From assembly GCF_016056375.1 (NCBI RefSeq), contig NZ_JAEDAE010000002.1, positions 663,298 through 727,297 on the forward strand: a stretch of 64,000 nucleotides of DNA, given 5' to 3'. This document shows positions 8,036-15,752 of the stretch, piece after piece. Position numbers and translations under genes: made by a program. Source of the stretch: Hymenobacter negativus. Lineage in GTDB: Bacteria > Bacteroidota > Bacteroidia > Cytophagales > Hymenobacteraceae. Each line of letters opens with the position of its first letter. Position 1 is the stretch's first letter. Below the pieces are notes generated by a model. It was not told the origin of the DNA. It ran no database searches and saw nothing but the letters and a program-made list of their open reading frames with translations.

Positions 8036-8781
8036 CCCCGCAGCCGCGCCCGCGCCCGCTCCACGTCCTCCGGCGTATCGATGCCGAACGCGTCCAGCTG
8101 CGTCTCGGCGCAACGAATCTGAAAGCCAGCTTCGAGCCAGCGCAACTGTTCCAGGCTTTCGGCAGCTTCGAGGGGCGACACGGGGAGACGCGTGAGCTGC
8201 GCCAGCACCTGCGGCTGGTAGGCATACAGGCCCAGGTGGCGCAGGTAGCGGTGGTGGGCCAGCCACTCGGCGGGCTCGCGGCCGCGCTGGTAGGGCAGGG
8301 GGTGGCGGCTGAAATACAGGGCCTGGCCCTGCTGGTTAAGCACCACTTTGGGCAGGTGCGGGCTGAATAACTCTTCCTCCGTCAGCACCGGTTTCACCAG
8401 TGTGGCGATGGCGGGCGCGGTGGCAGTATCGGCAAATAAATCAACCAAGGCGTTGATTTGGGCGGGGTGAATGAACGGCTCATCGCCCTGGATATTGACG
8501 ATGCAGTGCACATCGGCCGGGCTGCCGAGCTGCTGGAAGGCCTCCCAGAGGCGGTCGGTGCCGCTGGGATGGTCGGGGCGGGTGAGCACGGCCTCCCCCC
8601 CGAAATCCTGGACGTGGCGCAGGATGCGCTCATCATCCGTAGCGACCACCACGCGGGCTAGGTTGGCCTGCCGGGCCTGCAGCACCACGCGCTGAATCAT
8701 GCTCTGGCCGCCCAAATCGACGAGCGGCTTGCCGGGCAGGCGGGTGGAAGCGTAGCGGGCAGGAATGAGGCCGAGAACCAT
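8032..8781 (-). CDS. kdsB: 3-deoxy-manno-octulosonate cytidylyltransferase
   Basis: A 249-residue cytoplasmic enzyme that makes CMP-Kdo from CTP and Kdo for lipopolysaccharide. The start at ATG 8781 gives MVLGLIPARYASTRLPGKPL, the expected N-terminal nucleotide-binding segment; an in-frame upstream ATG would add an atypical 16-residue extension. Also visible are DLGGQSMIQRV, VVATDDERI, the NIQGDEPFI metal and substrate motif, and HLGLYAYQ. Full length. It is divergent from the LysM gene and convergent with DUF1622. Kdo synthesis confirms a Gram-negative envelope. Confidence 0.95.
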   Translation of the reverse strand: MVLGLIPARYASTRLPGKPLVDLGGQSMIQRVVLQARQANLARVVVATDDERILRHVQDFGGEAVLTRPDHPSGTDRLWEAFQQLGSPADVHCIVNIQGDEPFIHPAQINALVDLFADTATAPAIATLVKPVLTEEELFSPHLPKVVLNQQGQALYFSRHPLPYQRGREPAEWLAHHRYLRHLGLYAYQPQVLAQLTRLPVSPLEAAESLEQLRWLEAGFQIRCAETQLDAFGIDTPEDVERARARLRG

Positions 8782-8971
8782 GGGCGGGAGCGGGAAATGG
8801 GGAGCGGGAAGCGAGTGTAGCCCCGCCAATAAGCCCCAAATAACGGTACTGAACAGGGTTGAAACTGGCCGGGCTCAATTTCCCGCCGGTTATTGCGTTA
8901 TTTTGCCTCCGCGGGCTGCCTGGCCGGCGCTCCCGGGCGGGGGCCAAGTGAATTTTGGAAGGCTTATTTAT

Positions 8972-9913
8972 ATGACTGCAATTCTTTCGTTGCTGACGCT
9001 GCTGGCCCTGGGCGGCCCCGGCCCCGGCAAACCCGGCCACGCCAAAAGTGCCCCGGCCGACTCCATTGGTCAGGAAATGCGCGGCGGCCAGCGCTTCGTG
9101 AAGCACCGCGTGGCAGCCGGCGAAACCCTGACGGCCCTCACGCGCCGCTACCACGTCACGCTGGCCGAGCTCAACGCGGCCAACCCGCAGATTAAAAACG
9201 GCCTCGGCGTAGGCCAGATTGTGTACGTGCCCCGCCCCGCCGCCGGCAAAGCCACGGCCGCTGCCGCGCCCGACAAAGCCGCCGCGCCCGTAACGGTGCC
9301 TGCCCGCTACACCGTGGCCAAGGGCGAGACCCTGTTCGGCATTGCCCGCAAGTTTCAGCTCACGCCCGATGAGTTGATTCGGCTCAACAAGCTGCCGGCT
9401 GGCGGCACCGTGCGCGTGGGCCAGCAGCTGATACTGTCCGGCGCGGCTGAGACCCCGTCGTCTGCCGCCACCACGGCTCCCAAAGCCGCGCCCGTGCGCC
9501 CGGTGGAGGTAGAAGCCGTGCCCGCCACGCCCGCCAAAGCCCCGGCCCCCGACAAACCCGCTCAGATTGCGACCGTGACCGAACGGCCCGATGAGAAGGA
9601 GGAAAAAGAGGACCACACCCCCAGCCGCGCCAGCGAAGTGCTGGCCCGCGTGGTGGAGTCCGGCCTCGGCGCGCCCATCGAAAAAAGCATTACCGACAAG
9701 TACCTCGCCCTGCACAAAACGGCCCCCGTGGGCACCATCATGCAGGTAAAAAACAGCGGCAACGGCCTGTCGGTGTATGTGCGCGTCATCGGCAAGCTGC
9801 CCGATACGGGCGAGAACAACAACATTCTGGTGCGCCTCTCGCCCCGCGCCGTGCAGAAGCTCGGCACCACCGACTCCCGCTTCCGCGTCGAGACGAACTA
9901 CATCCCGCAGTAG
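8972..9913 (+). CDS. LysM-repeat protein with C-terminal RlpA-like barrel
   Basis: The 313-residue protein starts at ATG 8972, giving a short hydrophobic N-terminus (MTAILSLLTLLALGG) that probably acts as a signal peptide. An upstream in-frame ATG inside the kdsB side is unlikely. Two LysM peptidoglycan-binding repeats follow (about residues 47-92 and 111-155), then a Pro/Ala-rich linker, an acidic and lysine-rich patch, and a C-terminal double-psi barrel-like region (about 225-313: GTIMQVKNSGNGLSVYVRVI). It is probably periplasmic and binds the cell wall. The catalytic residues of RlpA transglycosylases are not obvious. Confidence 0.82.
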   Translation: MTAILSLLTLLALGGPGPGKPGHAKSAPADSIGQEMRGGQRFVKHRVAAGETLTALTRRYHVTLAELNAANPQIKNGLGVGQIVYVPRPAAGKATAAAAPDKAAAPVTVPARYTVAKGETLFGIARKFQLTPDELIRLNKLPAGGTVRVGQQLILSGAAETPSSAATTAPKAAPVRPVEVEAVPATPAKAPAPDKPAQIATVTERPDEKEEKEDHTPSRASEVLARVVESGLGAPIEKSITDKYLALHKTAPVGTIMQVKNSGNGLSVYVRVIGKLPDTGENNNILVRLSPRAVQKLGTTDSRFRVETNYIPQ

Positions 9914-9931
9914 GGCGGTTGACAATTCAAC

Positions 9932-10024
9932 ACGCCTGTCATCCTGAGCGCAGCGAAGGACCTTATCACGTTGATAGTTTTCTAACGTGCTAAGGTCCTT
10001 CGCTGCGCTCAGGATGACAGGCGT
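9932..10024. repeat. REP-like hairpin, copy 1
   Basis: The arms 9932-9972 and 9984-10024 pair over 41 positions with one mismatch around an 11-nt loop. The outer 34 bp are perfect. A second copy of the same family lies at 39814-39906. It is followed by a T-rich stretch and may terminate the LysM gene. Translation of such elements yields spurious peptides such as VILSAAKDL and LRCAQDD. Confidence 0.92.
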
Positions 10025-10048
10025 TTTTATTATCCTATTATTCATCCC

Positions 10049-10801
10049 ATGAACATTGCCCAGCTCCGCCGCCAACTCGATGCGCAGTACCTGCGCTACA
10101 ACCGTCCCGAGTTCATCCAGAACGACCCCATTCAAATCCCGCACCGCTTCACCCAGCGGCAGGATATCGAAATCGCGGCCTTGTTTGCGGCGCTGCTGGC
10201 CTGGGGGCAGCGGCCCACCATCATCAACAAGTGCAATGAGCTGATGCGGCGTATGGACGACGCCCCGCACCAGTTCATCACCCAACACCAAGATGAGGAT
10301 TTGAAGAAGCTGCTGGGCTTCTGCCACCGCACGTTCTGCGATACCGACCTGCTGTATTTCGTGCATTTCCTGCGGCATTGGTACGGACAGCACGAGTCGC
10401 TGGAAACCGCGTTTCTGGTGGGGCACTCGCAGCGCGAGCGGCTGATAAACTTCCACCAGCACTTTTTCAGCCTGCCCGATGCGCCGCAGCGCACCCGCAA
10501 GCACGTGGCCACGCCGGCCCGCAAATCGGCCTGCAAGCGGGTGAACATGTACCTGCGCTGGCTGGTGCGCCGCGATGGGCACGGCGTGGACTTCGGCCTC
10601 TGGACCCGCCTCTCGCCCGTCGACCTCATCATGCCCATCGACCTGCACGTGGAGCGCCAGGCCCGCCCCCTGGGCCTGCTCACCCGCAAGCTCGTAGACT
10701 GGGAGGCCGCCGAAGAGCTGACAGCTAATCTGCGGTTATTGGACCCGACGGACCCGGTGAAGTACGACTTTGCCCTGTTTGGGGCGGGGGTGGATAAGTA
10801 G
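10049..10801 (+). CDS. TIGR02757 family protein (DUF2400)
   Basis: A 250-residue protein recognised from conserved stretches of the family: FIQNDPIQIPHRF, DIEIAALFAALLAWGQR, KSACKRVNMYLRWLVRRDGH, VDFGLWTRLSPVDLIMPIDL and the end DPVKYDFALFGAGV. The family is widespread in Bacteroidota. Its alpha-helical fold recalls HhH-type DNA glycosylases, but the biochemical role is not established. Complete length. It follows a REP-like hairpin directly. Confidence 0.9.
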   Translation: MNIAQLRRQLDAQYLRYNRPEFIQNDPIQIPHRFTQRQDIEIAALFAALLAWGQRPTIINKCNELMRRMDDAPHQFITQHQDEDLKKLLGFCHRTFCDTDLLYFVHFLRHWYGQHESLETAFLVGHSQRERLINFHQHFFSLPDAPQRTRKHVATPARKSACKRVNMYLRWLVRRDGHGVDFGLWTRLSPVDLIMPIDLHVERQARPLGLLTRKLVDWEAAEELTANLRLLDPTDPVKYDFALFGAGVDK

Positions 10802-10824
10802 GTTTAATAGCCGACCGAGTAATC

Positions 10825-11511
10825 ATGGGAAATCAATTTTACTTTATTCTGACTAATCGAATAAAACTGGCCGGTCTAATGATTGGAGGATTGTTACTGC
10901 TGATGTTTGGCCTGAAAACCGTCGACACACTAACCGCACCGTTGGCAGTTAGCAAGACTGTGAAGTTGCTGGTATTTCTTGTTTGGATGGCGGGAGGCTT
11001 GTATCTACTTTACCGACTATCAAAGAAGTTTAGCGGGGAAGCGGCATTGATTACAATTTCGTCTGATAAGCTGGTAATTGCTCGCTCGGATGCTGGAACG
11101 GAAAAGCAAATTCTATTGGCGTCCATTACAGCCTACCGTCATTCAACCTATAATTCGGACGATATTTTGCGCTTGAAGATGCGCGATGGTACGCGCACTA
11201 GTCTTGTAATTAGTGACTTCTTTCATGGAGGGCAGAGCTTGCACTTTGCCGCAATGGTAACAGCGCTTGAAACAGCCGTGGCGGAGCAACTGCGTTTGAA
11301 TGAGCAACCGGTGACATTGCGTGAAAAGACACTTTTTGAAAAGCCGATTTCAACGGTTTTACTAGGTCCATTTGCCGCCTTGATGGTTTGGATGACTTGG
11401 GCGCAGATGCACCGCCTCCACACTTCCGGTAGCTTTTTCTCGGCTTGGGGGATTTTCAGCGCCTATCTGGTTGCGTGGATTGCCGCTCGTGAGCGGCGAA
11501 ATGAAAAGTGA
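10825..11511 (+). CDS. Membrane protein of unknown function (2 TM - soluble - 2 TM)
   Basis: I recognise no family for this 228-residue protein. Two membrane helices lie at about residues 13-35 and 48-64, then a beta-rich soluble part (about 75-150, ITISSDKLVIARSDAGTEKQ) that looks like a PH-like or DUF304-type domain. Two C-terminal helices follow (about 175-192 and 202-218). Codon use is visibly AT-richer than in flanking genes. It starts 23 bp after the TIGR02757 gene and may be co-transcribed. The next gene has the same layout. Confidence 0.72.
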   Translation: MGNQFYFILTNRIKLAGLMIGGLLLLMFGLKTVDTLTAPLAVSKTVKLLVFLVWMAGGLYLLYRLSKKFSGEAALITISSDKLVIARSDAGTEKQILLASITAYRHSTYNSDDILRLKMRDGTRTSLVISDFFHGGQSLHFAAMVTALETAVAEQLRLNEQPVTLREKTLFEKPISTVLLGPFAALMVWMTWAQMHRLHTSGSFFSAWGIFSAYLVAWIAARERRNEK

Positions 11512-11607
11512 ATTGCCTATCAGAACTGCAAGCGGGTAATTCGATTTCCGTTTCTCCCGGCAAACCGATAATTTGGCCAGACTTACATCCCAATGCTTTA
11601 TTGCATG

Positions 11608-12351
11608 AGTGCCACTATTACTTCAACTGCCGAATCATCTGCTAGTTCATCAGCCACCTTGCACAGCCATCTGGTGCTGGTGCGCATGGGCCTGATGCTG
11701 GCCGGCATTCTCATTCCGGCCTTCGCATTGCCGCTTATTGTGGTGGGCTGCCTGTTCCTGAGCGACGGCGACCGCACCTGGGGCGGGGGCCTGTTGCTGG
11801 CCAGCGTGCCGATGCTGGCCGTGGCCTGGCCCTTGCTGCGGCGCAGCATGCTGCCCGTACTGGCCACCCTCACGCCCAAAAACCTGCGCCTGGAGCCGCG
11901 CGGCCGTAGCATCGCCTACGGCGTACCGCCGACCGACTACCCGCTGAGCGAAATGGTGGGCTACGGCGAGTTGGCCTCGCAGGGCGGCGCTCATATCAAG
12001 CTCTACCCCAGCCACGGCCCTATGCTGCAACTGGCCGACCGCCCTAAACGGGGCATTCCCGCCGCCGAAACCAGCCTGCCCGGTCTCGTGGATGCCGTCA
12101 CCCTTGGCCGCACCTTGCAGGGCCAAATGGTTGCCGCTGGCACGCCCGACGAAAGCCTGCACCGCCCCAATTTCTACCAGGGCGGCTTCGGCCGCGCCCT
12201 GGCCTGGCTGTGCTACGCCTTGATGGCCCTGGGCGCGGCGTTGCTGCTGGTGCCCGGCGTGGACTGGACGGTGAGCCTGCGCCTGTTCACCTTCACCGCG
12301 CTGTATCTGAGCCTGTACCGCCGCAACCAGCGGACCGCGCCAACAGCGTAG
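11608..12351 (+). CDS. Membrane protein of unknown function, same layout as the preceding gene
   Basis: The protein has 247 residues from ATG 11608; an in-frame ATG lies 5 codons upstream. Two helices at about residues 25-52 and 58-78 are followed by a soluble middle (LRLEPRGRSIAYGVPPTDYP) and two helices near the C-terminus (about 196-215 and 218-236). The arrangement matches 10825-11511, but sequence identity looks low and this gene has normal high GC. They may be distant paralogues or merely similar in topology. No function can be assigned. Confidence 0.72.
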   Translation, partial: SATITSTAESSASSSATLHSHLVLVRMGLMLAGILIPAFALPLIVVGCLFLSDGDRTWGGGLLLASVPMLAVAWPLLRRSMLPVLATLTPKNLRLEPRGRSIAYGVPPTDYPLSEMVGYGELASQGGAHIKLYPSHGPMLQLADRPKRGIPAAETSLPGLVDAVTLGRTLQGQMVAAGTPDESLHRPNFYQGGFGRALAWLCYALMALGAALLLVPGVDWTVSLRLFTFTALYLSLYRRNQRTAPTA

Positions 12352-12389
12352 CCTGCTTGCCGCACTGCCAGGGTGGTTATGTTGCCGCC

Positions 12390-12812
12390 TTACATGGCCA
12401 TCTGGCTGCTGCGCTGAAATGCCTGCGCCACCGCGGCCGTATCCGTGTACACCTGGAAGCGCGACACCTTGCCGTCCCGCATCTGGAAGACGTGCGCCCA
12501 TTCTTCCTCTTCGGACTGGCCCGTGGCCCGCACCCGGGCCTTGCCGTAGCCCAGGGCCACTAATTTATCGTCATGCGCGATGTACTCCGTGGGCTCAAAA
12601 CGCTCAAATTCCACGGCATCGTGCAGCTTGGCGAAGAACGTGGCCACCGCCTCCTTGCCGCGGTAGACGCCGGCATACGGGATGGCCTGCGGTGCCCCCG
12701 GAATAACAAACTCGATGTCTTCGGTGTACAATTTCAATAAATTAGGAATGTCGCCTTTGCCGAAAAGGGCGTACCCGGCTTGCACCGTTTGGGTGTTTTG
12801 TTGCTCGTTCAT
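12390..12812 (-). CDS. SnoaL-like / NTF2-fold protein
   Basis: A 140-residue protein from ATG 12812 (MNEQQNTQTVQAGYALFGKG), chosen because this start gives the usual length of about 130-140. The pattern is typical of the SnoaL/YesE-like family: FGKGDIPNLLKLYTEDIEF near the start, PYAGVYRGKEAVATFF in the middle, and FQMRDGKVSRFQVYTDTAAV near the end. The cone-shaped NTF2 fold binds small molecules or acts as an isomerase; the substrate is unknown. Cytoplasmic. Confidence 0.88.
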   Translation of the reverse strand: MNEQQNTQTVQAGYALFGKGDIPNLLKLYTEDIEFVIPGAPQAIPYAGVYRGKEAVATFFAKLHDAVEFERFEPTEYIAHDDKLVALGYGKARVRATGQSEEEEWAHVFQMRDGKVSRFQVYTDTAAVAQAFQRSSQMAM

Positions 12813-13164
12813 GGCCGTGAAATTGATAACTAATGAAGGGTTGTGGCACGTCTCATCTCTTCCCGCAACCCCATCGGCAACAGACGCTTTTCGCCGCAAA
12901 GGCTACACTCGTGAGGCACGTTCAGCGGGCAGTTTGGCCGTCGTTCCTCATAACTCTGACTGCTTAGCTAAAATAGCCGTTGGGTAGTAGAGTTAACATG
13001 ATTAACCTCAGCTGATTGAGCGGCTTTTATCAGTGATTTTTACTTTAGCTGGGCCGCGGGCTTTTGAGGCTAATCTGCCGCAGGCCTTCCATTCAGGTGC
13101 CCATAGCTGTCGCTTGTACTTTTGCGTCCGAATTAAAGGCAGCCGCCAACGCTGCTGTGGAACC
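12813..13164. other. Intergenic region between SnoaL-like and HPP genes
   Basis: This 352-bp stretch lies between two divergent genes. The only element I can support is the -7 box TACTTTTG at 13117-13124 for the HPP gene. A short open frame from 12682 overlaps the SnoaL-like gene and is not convincing. Confidence 0.5.
13117..13124 (+). promoter_or_regulatory. -7 box of the HPP gene
   Basis: TACTTTTG fits TAnnTTTG exactly and lies 40 nt before the start at 13165. No TTG is present at the usual -33 distance, so an activator may be needed. Confidence 0.5.
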
Positions 13165-13746
13165 ATGCGCACGAGGCTACGCCGGCACGCCCGCCGGATA
13201 AAGGTGATTGTCTATCAGGAGACATTATTCGATTATAAAGAGCACTGCTGGACGTTTTTAGGCGCGTTTGTGGGCATTGCCCTCATTGGCCTGCTCAACC
13301 GCACCCGCCTCCCCGCCGATGCGCCCCTGCTTATCGGGTCTTTCGGAGCCTCGGCAGTGCTGATATATGGGGTCATCAACAGCCCGCTGGCCCAGCCCCG
13401 CAACCTGCTGGGCGGGCACGTGCTTAGCGCCTTCATCGGGGTCACGGTGTACCGCTGGCTGCCGCAGGAGCTGTGGCTGGCGGCGGCGCTGGCAGTTGCG
13501 CTGTCCATCGTGGGCATGCAAATCACCAAAACCCTGCACCCGCCGGGCGGGGCCACTGCCCTCATCGCTGTCATTGGTTCGCCCCAGCTCAAGGCTCTGG
13601 GCTACGGATACGTGCTAATGCCCGTCTTCTCCGGCGTGCTGATTCTGCTGGTGGTCGCTTTGTTCTTCAACAACCTCACCGCCACGCGCCACTATCTTGC
13701 CAACAAGCATTGGTACCGGTTCTGGCAGCGTCGGTACCACGGGTAG
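13165..13746 (+). CDS. HPP family membrane protein
   Basis: The protein has 193 residues from ATG 13165. A longer open frame starts at 13033, but it would begin upstream of the likely promoter. The family signature HPPGGATALIA is at about residues 129-139, with four membrane helices (about 30-48, 55-75, 95-122 and 148-172). The N-terminus ETLFDYKEHCWTFLGAF is typical. Plant and cyanobacterial HPP proteins have been linked to nitrite transport. Its position beside the NO-detoxifying hmp and its regulator suggests a role in nitrite or nitrogen-oxide handling, which is inference. Confidence 0.9.
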   Translation: MRTRLRRHARRIKVIVYQETLFDYKEHCWTFLGAFVGIALIGLLNRTRLPADAPLLIGSFGASAVLIYGVINSPLAQPRNLLGGHVLSAFIGVTVYRWLPQELWLAAALAVALSIVGMQITKTLHPPGGATALIAVIGSPQLKALGYGYVLMPVFSGVLILLVVALFFNNLTATRHYLANKHWYRFWQRRYHG

Positions 13747-13784
13747 GCTGCGAAATCCAGCGTCAGGGGCAAGGGCTCATAAAG

Positions 13785-13830
13785 CAGAACTCCTGACTGA
13801 AAGGCAGTTGCCTTCCAGCCAGGAGTTCTG
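13785..13830. terminator. Hairpin between convergent HPP and hmp genes
   Basis: CAGAACTCCTG (from 13785) pairs with CAGGAGTTCTG (to 13830), and an inner AAGGCA/TGCCTT stem sits between them. There is no long T-run. It lies between two converging genes and probably ends both transcripts. Confidence 0.55.
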
Positions 13831-13854
13831 GCACTTGGGGCTCAACCCCGTTGG

Positions 13855-15060
13855 CTACACGCTCAGCGTCGCCGGGCCGAACTCCTCAAAATGAATGGCG
13901 GTGCGCGGCACGCCCAGCGCCGACAGGTCCTGCACCTGCTTGCTAATGAAGGGGGCCGGACCGCATACGTAGTAGTCGGCCTCGGGCATCAGGCTGCCGC
14001 CGTTTAGCTTGTTCAGGTCCACGAGGCCTTCATAGCAGCCTTCCTGCTCCAGGCCCGGCGCCAGCGTGTCGTAGAAAATGTGGTGCTGCACCTTTTCGTG
14101 GTGGGCGGCCAGCTGCGCCACCGGCTCGCGGAAGGCGTGCACCTGAGCGTTGCGGCTGCCGTGCACCCACATGACCTCGCGGTTGCTGCCCGTGGCCACC
14201 AGGTATTCCAACATACTCAGCAGCGGCGTCTGGCCCACGCCGCCGCTCACCAGCACCACGGGCGTCTGCTTAGTGGTTGCCAGGGTGAAGTCGCCGGCGG
14301 GGGCGGCCAGCTCCACAATGCCGCCCTCGGCCACGAAGTCGTGCAGGCGGTTGCTAATCATGCCATCGGGATGCTGGCTGCCGGCTTCCTTTTTCACCGA
14401 AATGCGGTAGTATTCGCCATTGGGGGCACTCGAGAGACTGTACTGGCGCGGCTGAAACAGGTTTAGCTCGGGCAGAAACAAGCGCAGGCTCACGTACTGG
14501 CCGGGCTGGAAATCGGCCACTTGGCCACCGTCGGCCGGGTAGAGGTAAAACGAGGTGATTTCGGCCGACTCTGCCACTTTCTGCTTTACTACAAACGGGC
14601 GCCAGCCCGTCCAGCCACCGGCCTGGTTGGCGGCTTGTTGGTAGAGGCCGCTCTCCAGGCCGCTCATCAGGCCGGCCAGCTCGCCGTAGGCGGTGGCCCA
14701 GGCATCGAGCAACGCGGGCGTGGCAGCCTCGCCCAGCACCTCGCCAATAGAGGCGATGAGGTGCCGGCCTACAATGGCGTAGTGTTCGGGCCGGATGTCG
14801 AGGCTGACGTGTTTGTGGCCGATTTTGGTGACGGCGTGCACCAGCACCGATGGGTCTTCAATGTTTTCGGCATAGGCCAGCACGGCCATGGCTAGGGCCA
14901 TTTGCTGCTTGCCGTTCTGCTGATTGCCCATGTTGAAGACGTTCTTCAGCTCGGGATTGTGCTCGAACATACGACGGTAAAAATGGGTGGTGAGGGACAC
15001 GCCGTGCTCTTTGAGGGTGCTCACGGTAGCCGTGACGAGGGCTTTCTGGTCAGGGGTCAT
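13855..15060 (-). CDS. hmp: Flavohaemoglobin (nitric oxide dioxygenase)
   Basis: This 401-residue cytoplasmic enzyme converts NO and O2 to nitrate using NAD(P)H. The globin domain (1-140) has the B10 tyrosine Y28 in HFYRRMF, a distal glutamine near Q52 and the proximal histidine H84 in GHKHVSL. The reductase part has the FAD motif RQYSLSSAP, the NAD-binding SGGVGQTPLLSML and the end CGPAPFISKQ. Full length. It lies 55 bp downstream of the Rrf2-type regulator on the same strand. The gap contains a palindrome nearly identical to one before the regulator gene. Confidence 0.97.
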   Translation of the reverse strand: MTPDQKALVTATVSTLKEHGVSLTTHFYRRMFEHNPELKNVFNMGNQQNGKQQMALAMAVLAYAENIEDPSVLVHAVTKIGHKHVSLDIRPEHYAIVGRHLIASIGEVLGEAATPALLDAWATAYGELAGLMSGLESGLYQQAANQAGGWTGWRPFVVKQKVAESAEITSFYLYPADGGQVADFQPGQYVSLRLFLPELNLFQPRQYSLSSAPNGEYYRISVKKEAGSQHPDGMISNRLHDFVAEGGIVELAAPAGDFTLATTKQTPVVLVSGGVGQTPLLSMLEYLVATGSNREVMWVHGSRNAQVHAFREPVAQLAAHHEKVQHHIFYDTLAPGLEQEGCYEGLVDLNKLNGGSLMPEADYYVCGPAPFISKQVQDLSALGVPRTAIHFEEFGPATLSV

Positions 15061-15080
15061 GCGTAAATGGAATTGGTAAA

Positions 15081-15094
15081 GGACAAAAATGTCC
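15081..15094 (-). promoter_or_regulatory. Operator upstream of hmp (NsrR-like site)
   Basis: GGACA-N4-TGTCC is a perfect palindrome 21 nt before the hmp start. Read on the minus strand with its flank, 16 of 19 positions match the palindrome in front of the regulator gene. It overlaps a possible -7 box (CATTTTTG), so binding would block transcription. Confidence 0.65.
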
Positions 15095-15115
15095 GGTATT
15101 TGCGTAAAAAAAAGG

Positions 15116-15559
15116 TCAACCGAATTGCTTCAAAAAGCCCAGGCCGTCGTGTACCTTGCTGGCCAGCTCGCCGATGGTGTGCGTGCGCAGCAGCTCGTTG
15201 AGCTGGTCGCGGATGGGCAAAAACTGGTAGTGCATGGGGCAGGGCTGCCTGGCCGAGCACTGCGGCAGGCCCAGGGCGCAGCCCTGGAGCATCGCTCCCC
15301 CATCGATGGCCACCACAATCTGACGGAGCGTGACGGTGCGCAGCTGCTCCGCCGTCAGCTCGAAGCCACCGGTGGGGCCTTTCACGGACGTGATGAGCTG
15401 CTCGCGGACCAGCTGCTGGAGCACTTTGGCCGTGAAGGCTTCCGGCGAGCCAATTTCGGCGGCGATGTCTTTCAGGCCCACGCGACGGCCTGAATCGGTC
15501 GACTGCTGCCCGATGTAAATCGCGGCCCGAATCCCATACTCACACGCCTTCGAGAACAT
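15116..15559 (-). CDS. Rrf2-family Fe-S transcription regulator, NsrR-like
   Basis: The protein has 147 residues from ATG 15559 (MFSKACEYGIRAAIYIGQQ), the usual Rrf2 start; another ATG two codons upstream is possible. The winged-helix domain contains VGLKDIAAEIG and VKGPTGGFEL. Three cysteines, C94, C101 and C107 (C-x6-C-x5-C), match the Fe-S cluster ligands of NsrR and IscR. Because hmp is the next gene and both have the same operator, a nitric-oxide sensing repressor is most likely. IscR is less likely, as no isc or suf genes are near. Confidence 0.88.
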   Translation of the reverse strand: MFSKACEYGIRAAIYIGQQSTDSGRRVGLKDIAAEIGSPEAFTAKVLQQLVREQLITSVKGPTGGFELTAEQLRTVTLRQIVVAIDGGAMLQGCALGLPQCSARQPCPMHYQFLPIRDQLNELLRTHTIGELASKVHDGLGFLKQFG

Positions 15560-15572
15560 TGCCATGGTGGAG

Positions 15573-15603
15573 CAAAGGTACGGAGTGATTTTATATCGGA
15601 CAA
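15573..15603 (-). promoter_or_regulatory. Promoter of the Rrf2-type regulator
   Basis: On the minus strand TTG (15603-15601) is followed after 20 nt by TACCTTTG (15580-15573). The -33 element lies inside the palindrome 15593-15616, consistent with autorepression. The 5' leader would be only about 10 nt. Confidence 0.7.
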
Positions 15604-15616
15604 TTTTATCCGATAT
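15593..15616. promoter_or_regulatory. Palindromic operator of the Rrf2-type regulator
   Basis: ATATCGGA-N8-TCCGATAT has perfect 8-bp arms. It overlaps the -33 element of the regulator promoter and lies about 100 bp before the mutS2 -7 box on the other strand. The inner sequence matches the hmp operator. Confidence 0.7.
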
Positions 15617-15711
15617 ATTTTTTGATTGAAGACGGGTTTGCTGCCGGGTGGGGGAGCAAAGGGGGCAAACAACTCCTGCGCTCGGCGAATCTTCCCGCCC
15701 GCTTAGCTGTT

Positions 15712-15719
15712 TACCTTCG
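15712..15719 (+). promoter_or_regulatory. Likely -7 box of mutS2
   Basis: TACCTTCG, a one-base variant of TAnnTTTG, lies 33 nt before the TTG start at 15753. Transcription from here would exclude the in-frame ATG at 15648. Confidence 0.5.
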
Positions 15720-15752
15720 TACCCAATTACAACTACCGATAAGCTCAACTAC

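Noticed and set aside
8633..10648. Minus-strand open frame of 671 codons
   Set aside because: It runs antisense through the LysM and TIGR02757 genes and includes peptides from the REP hairpin; high-GC genes often leave such open antisense frames.
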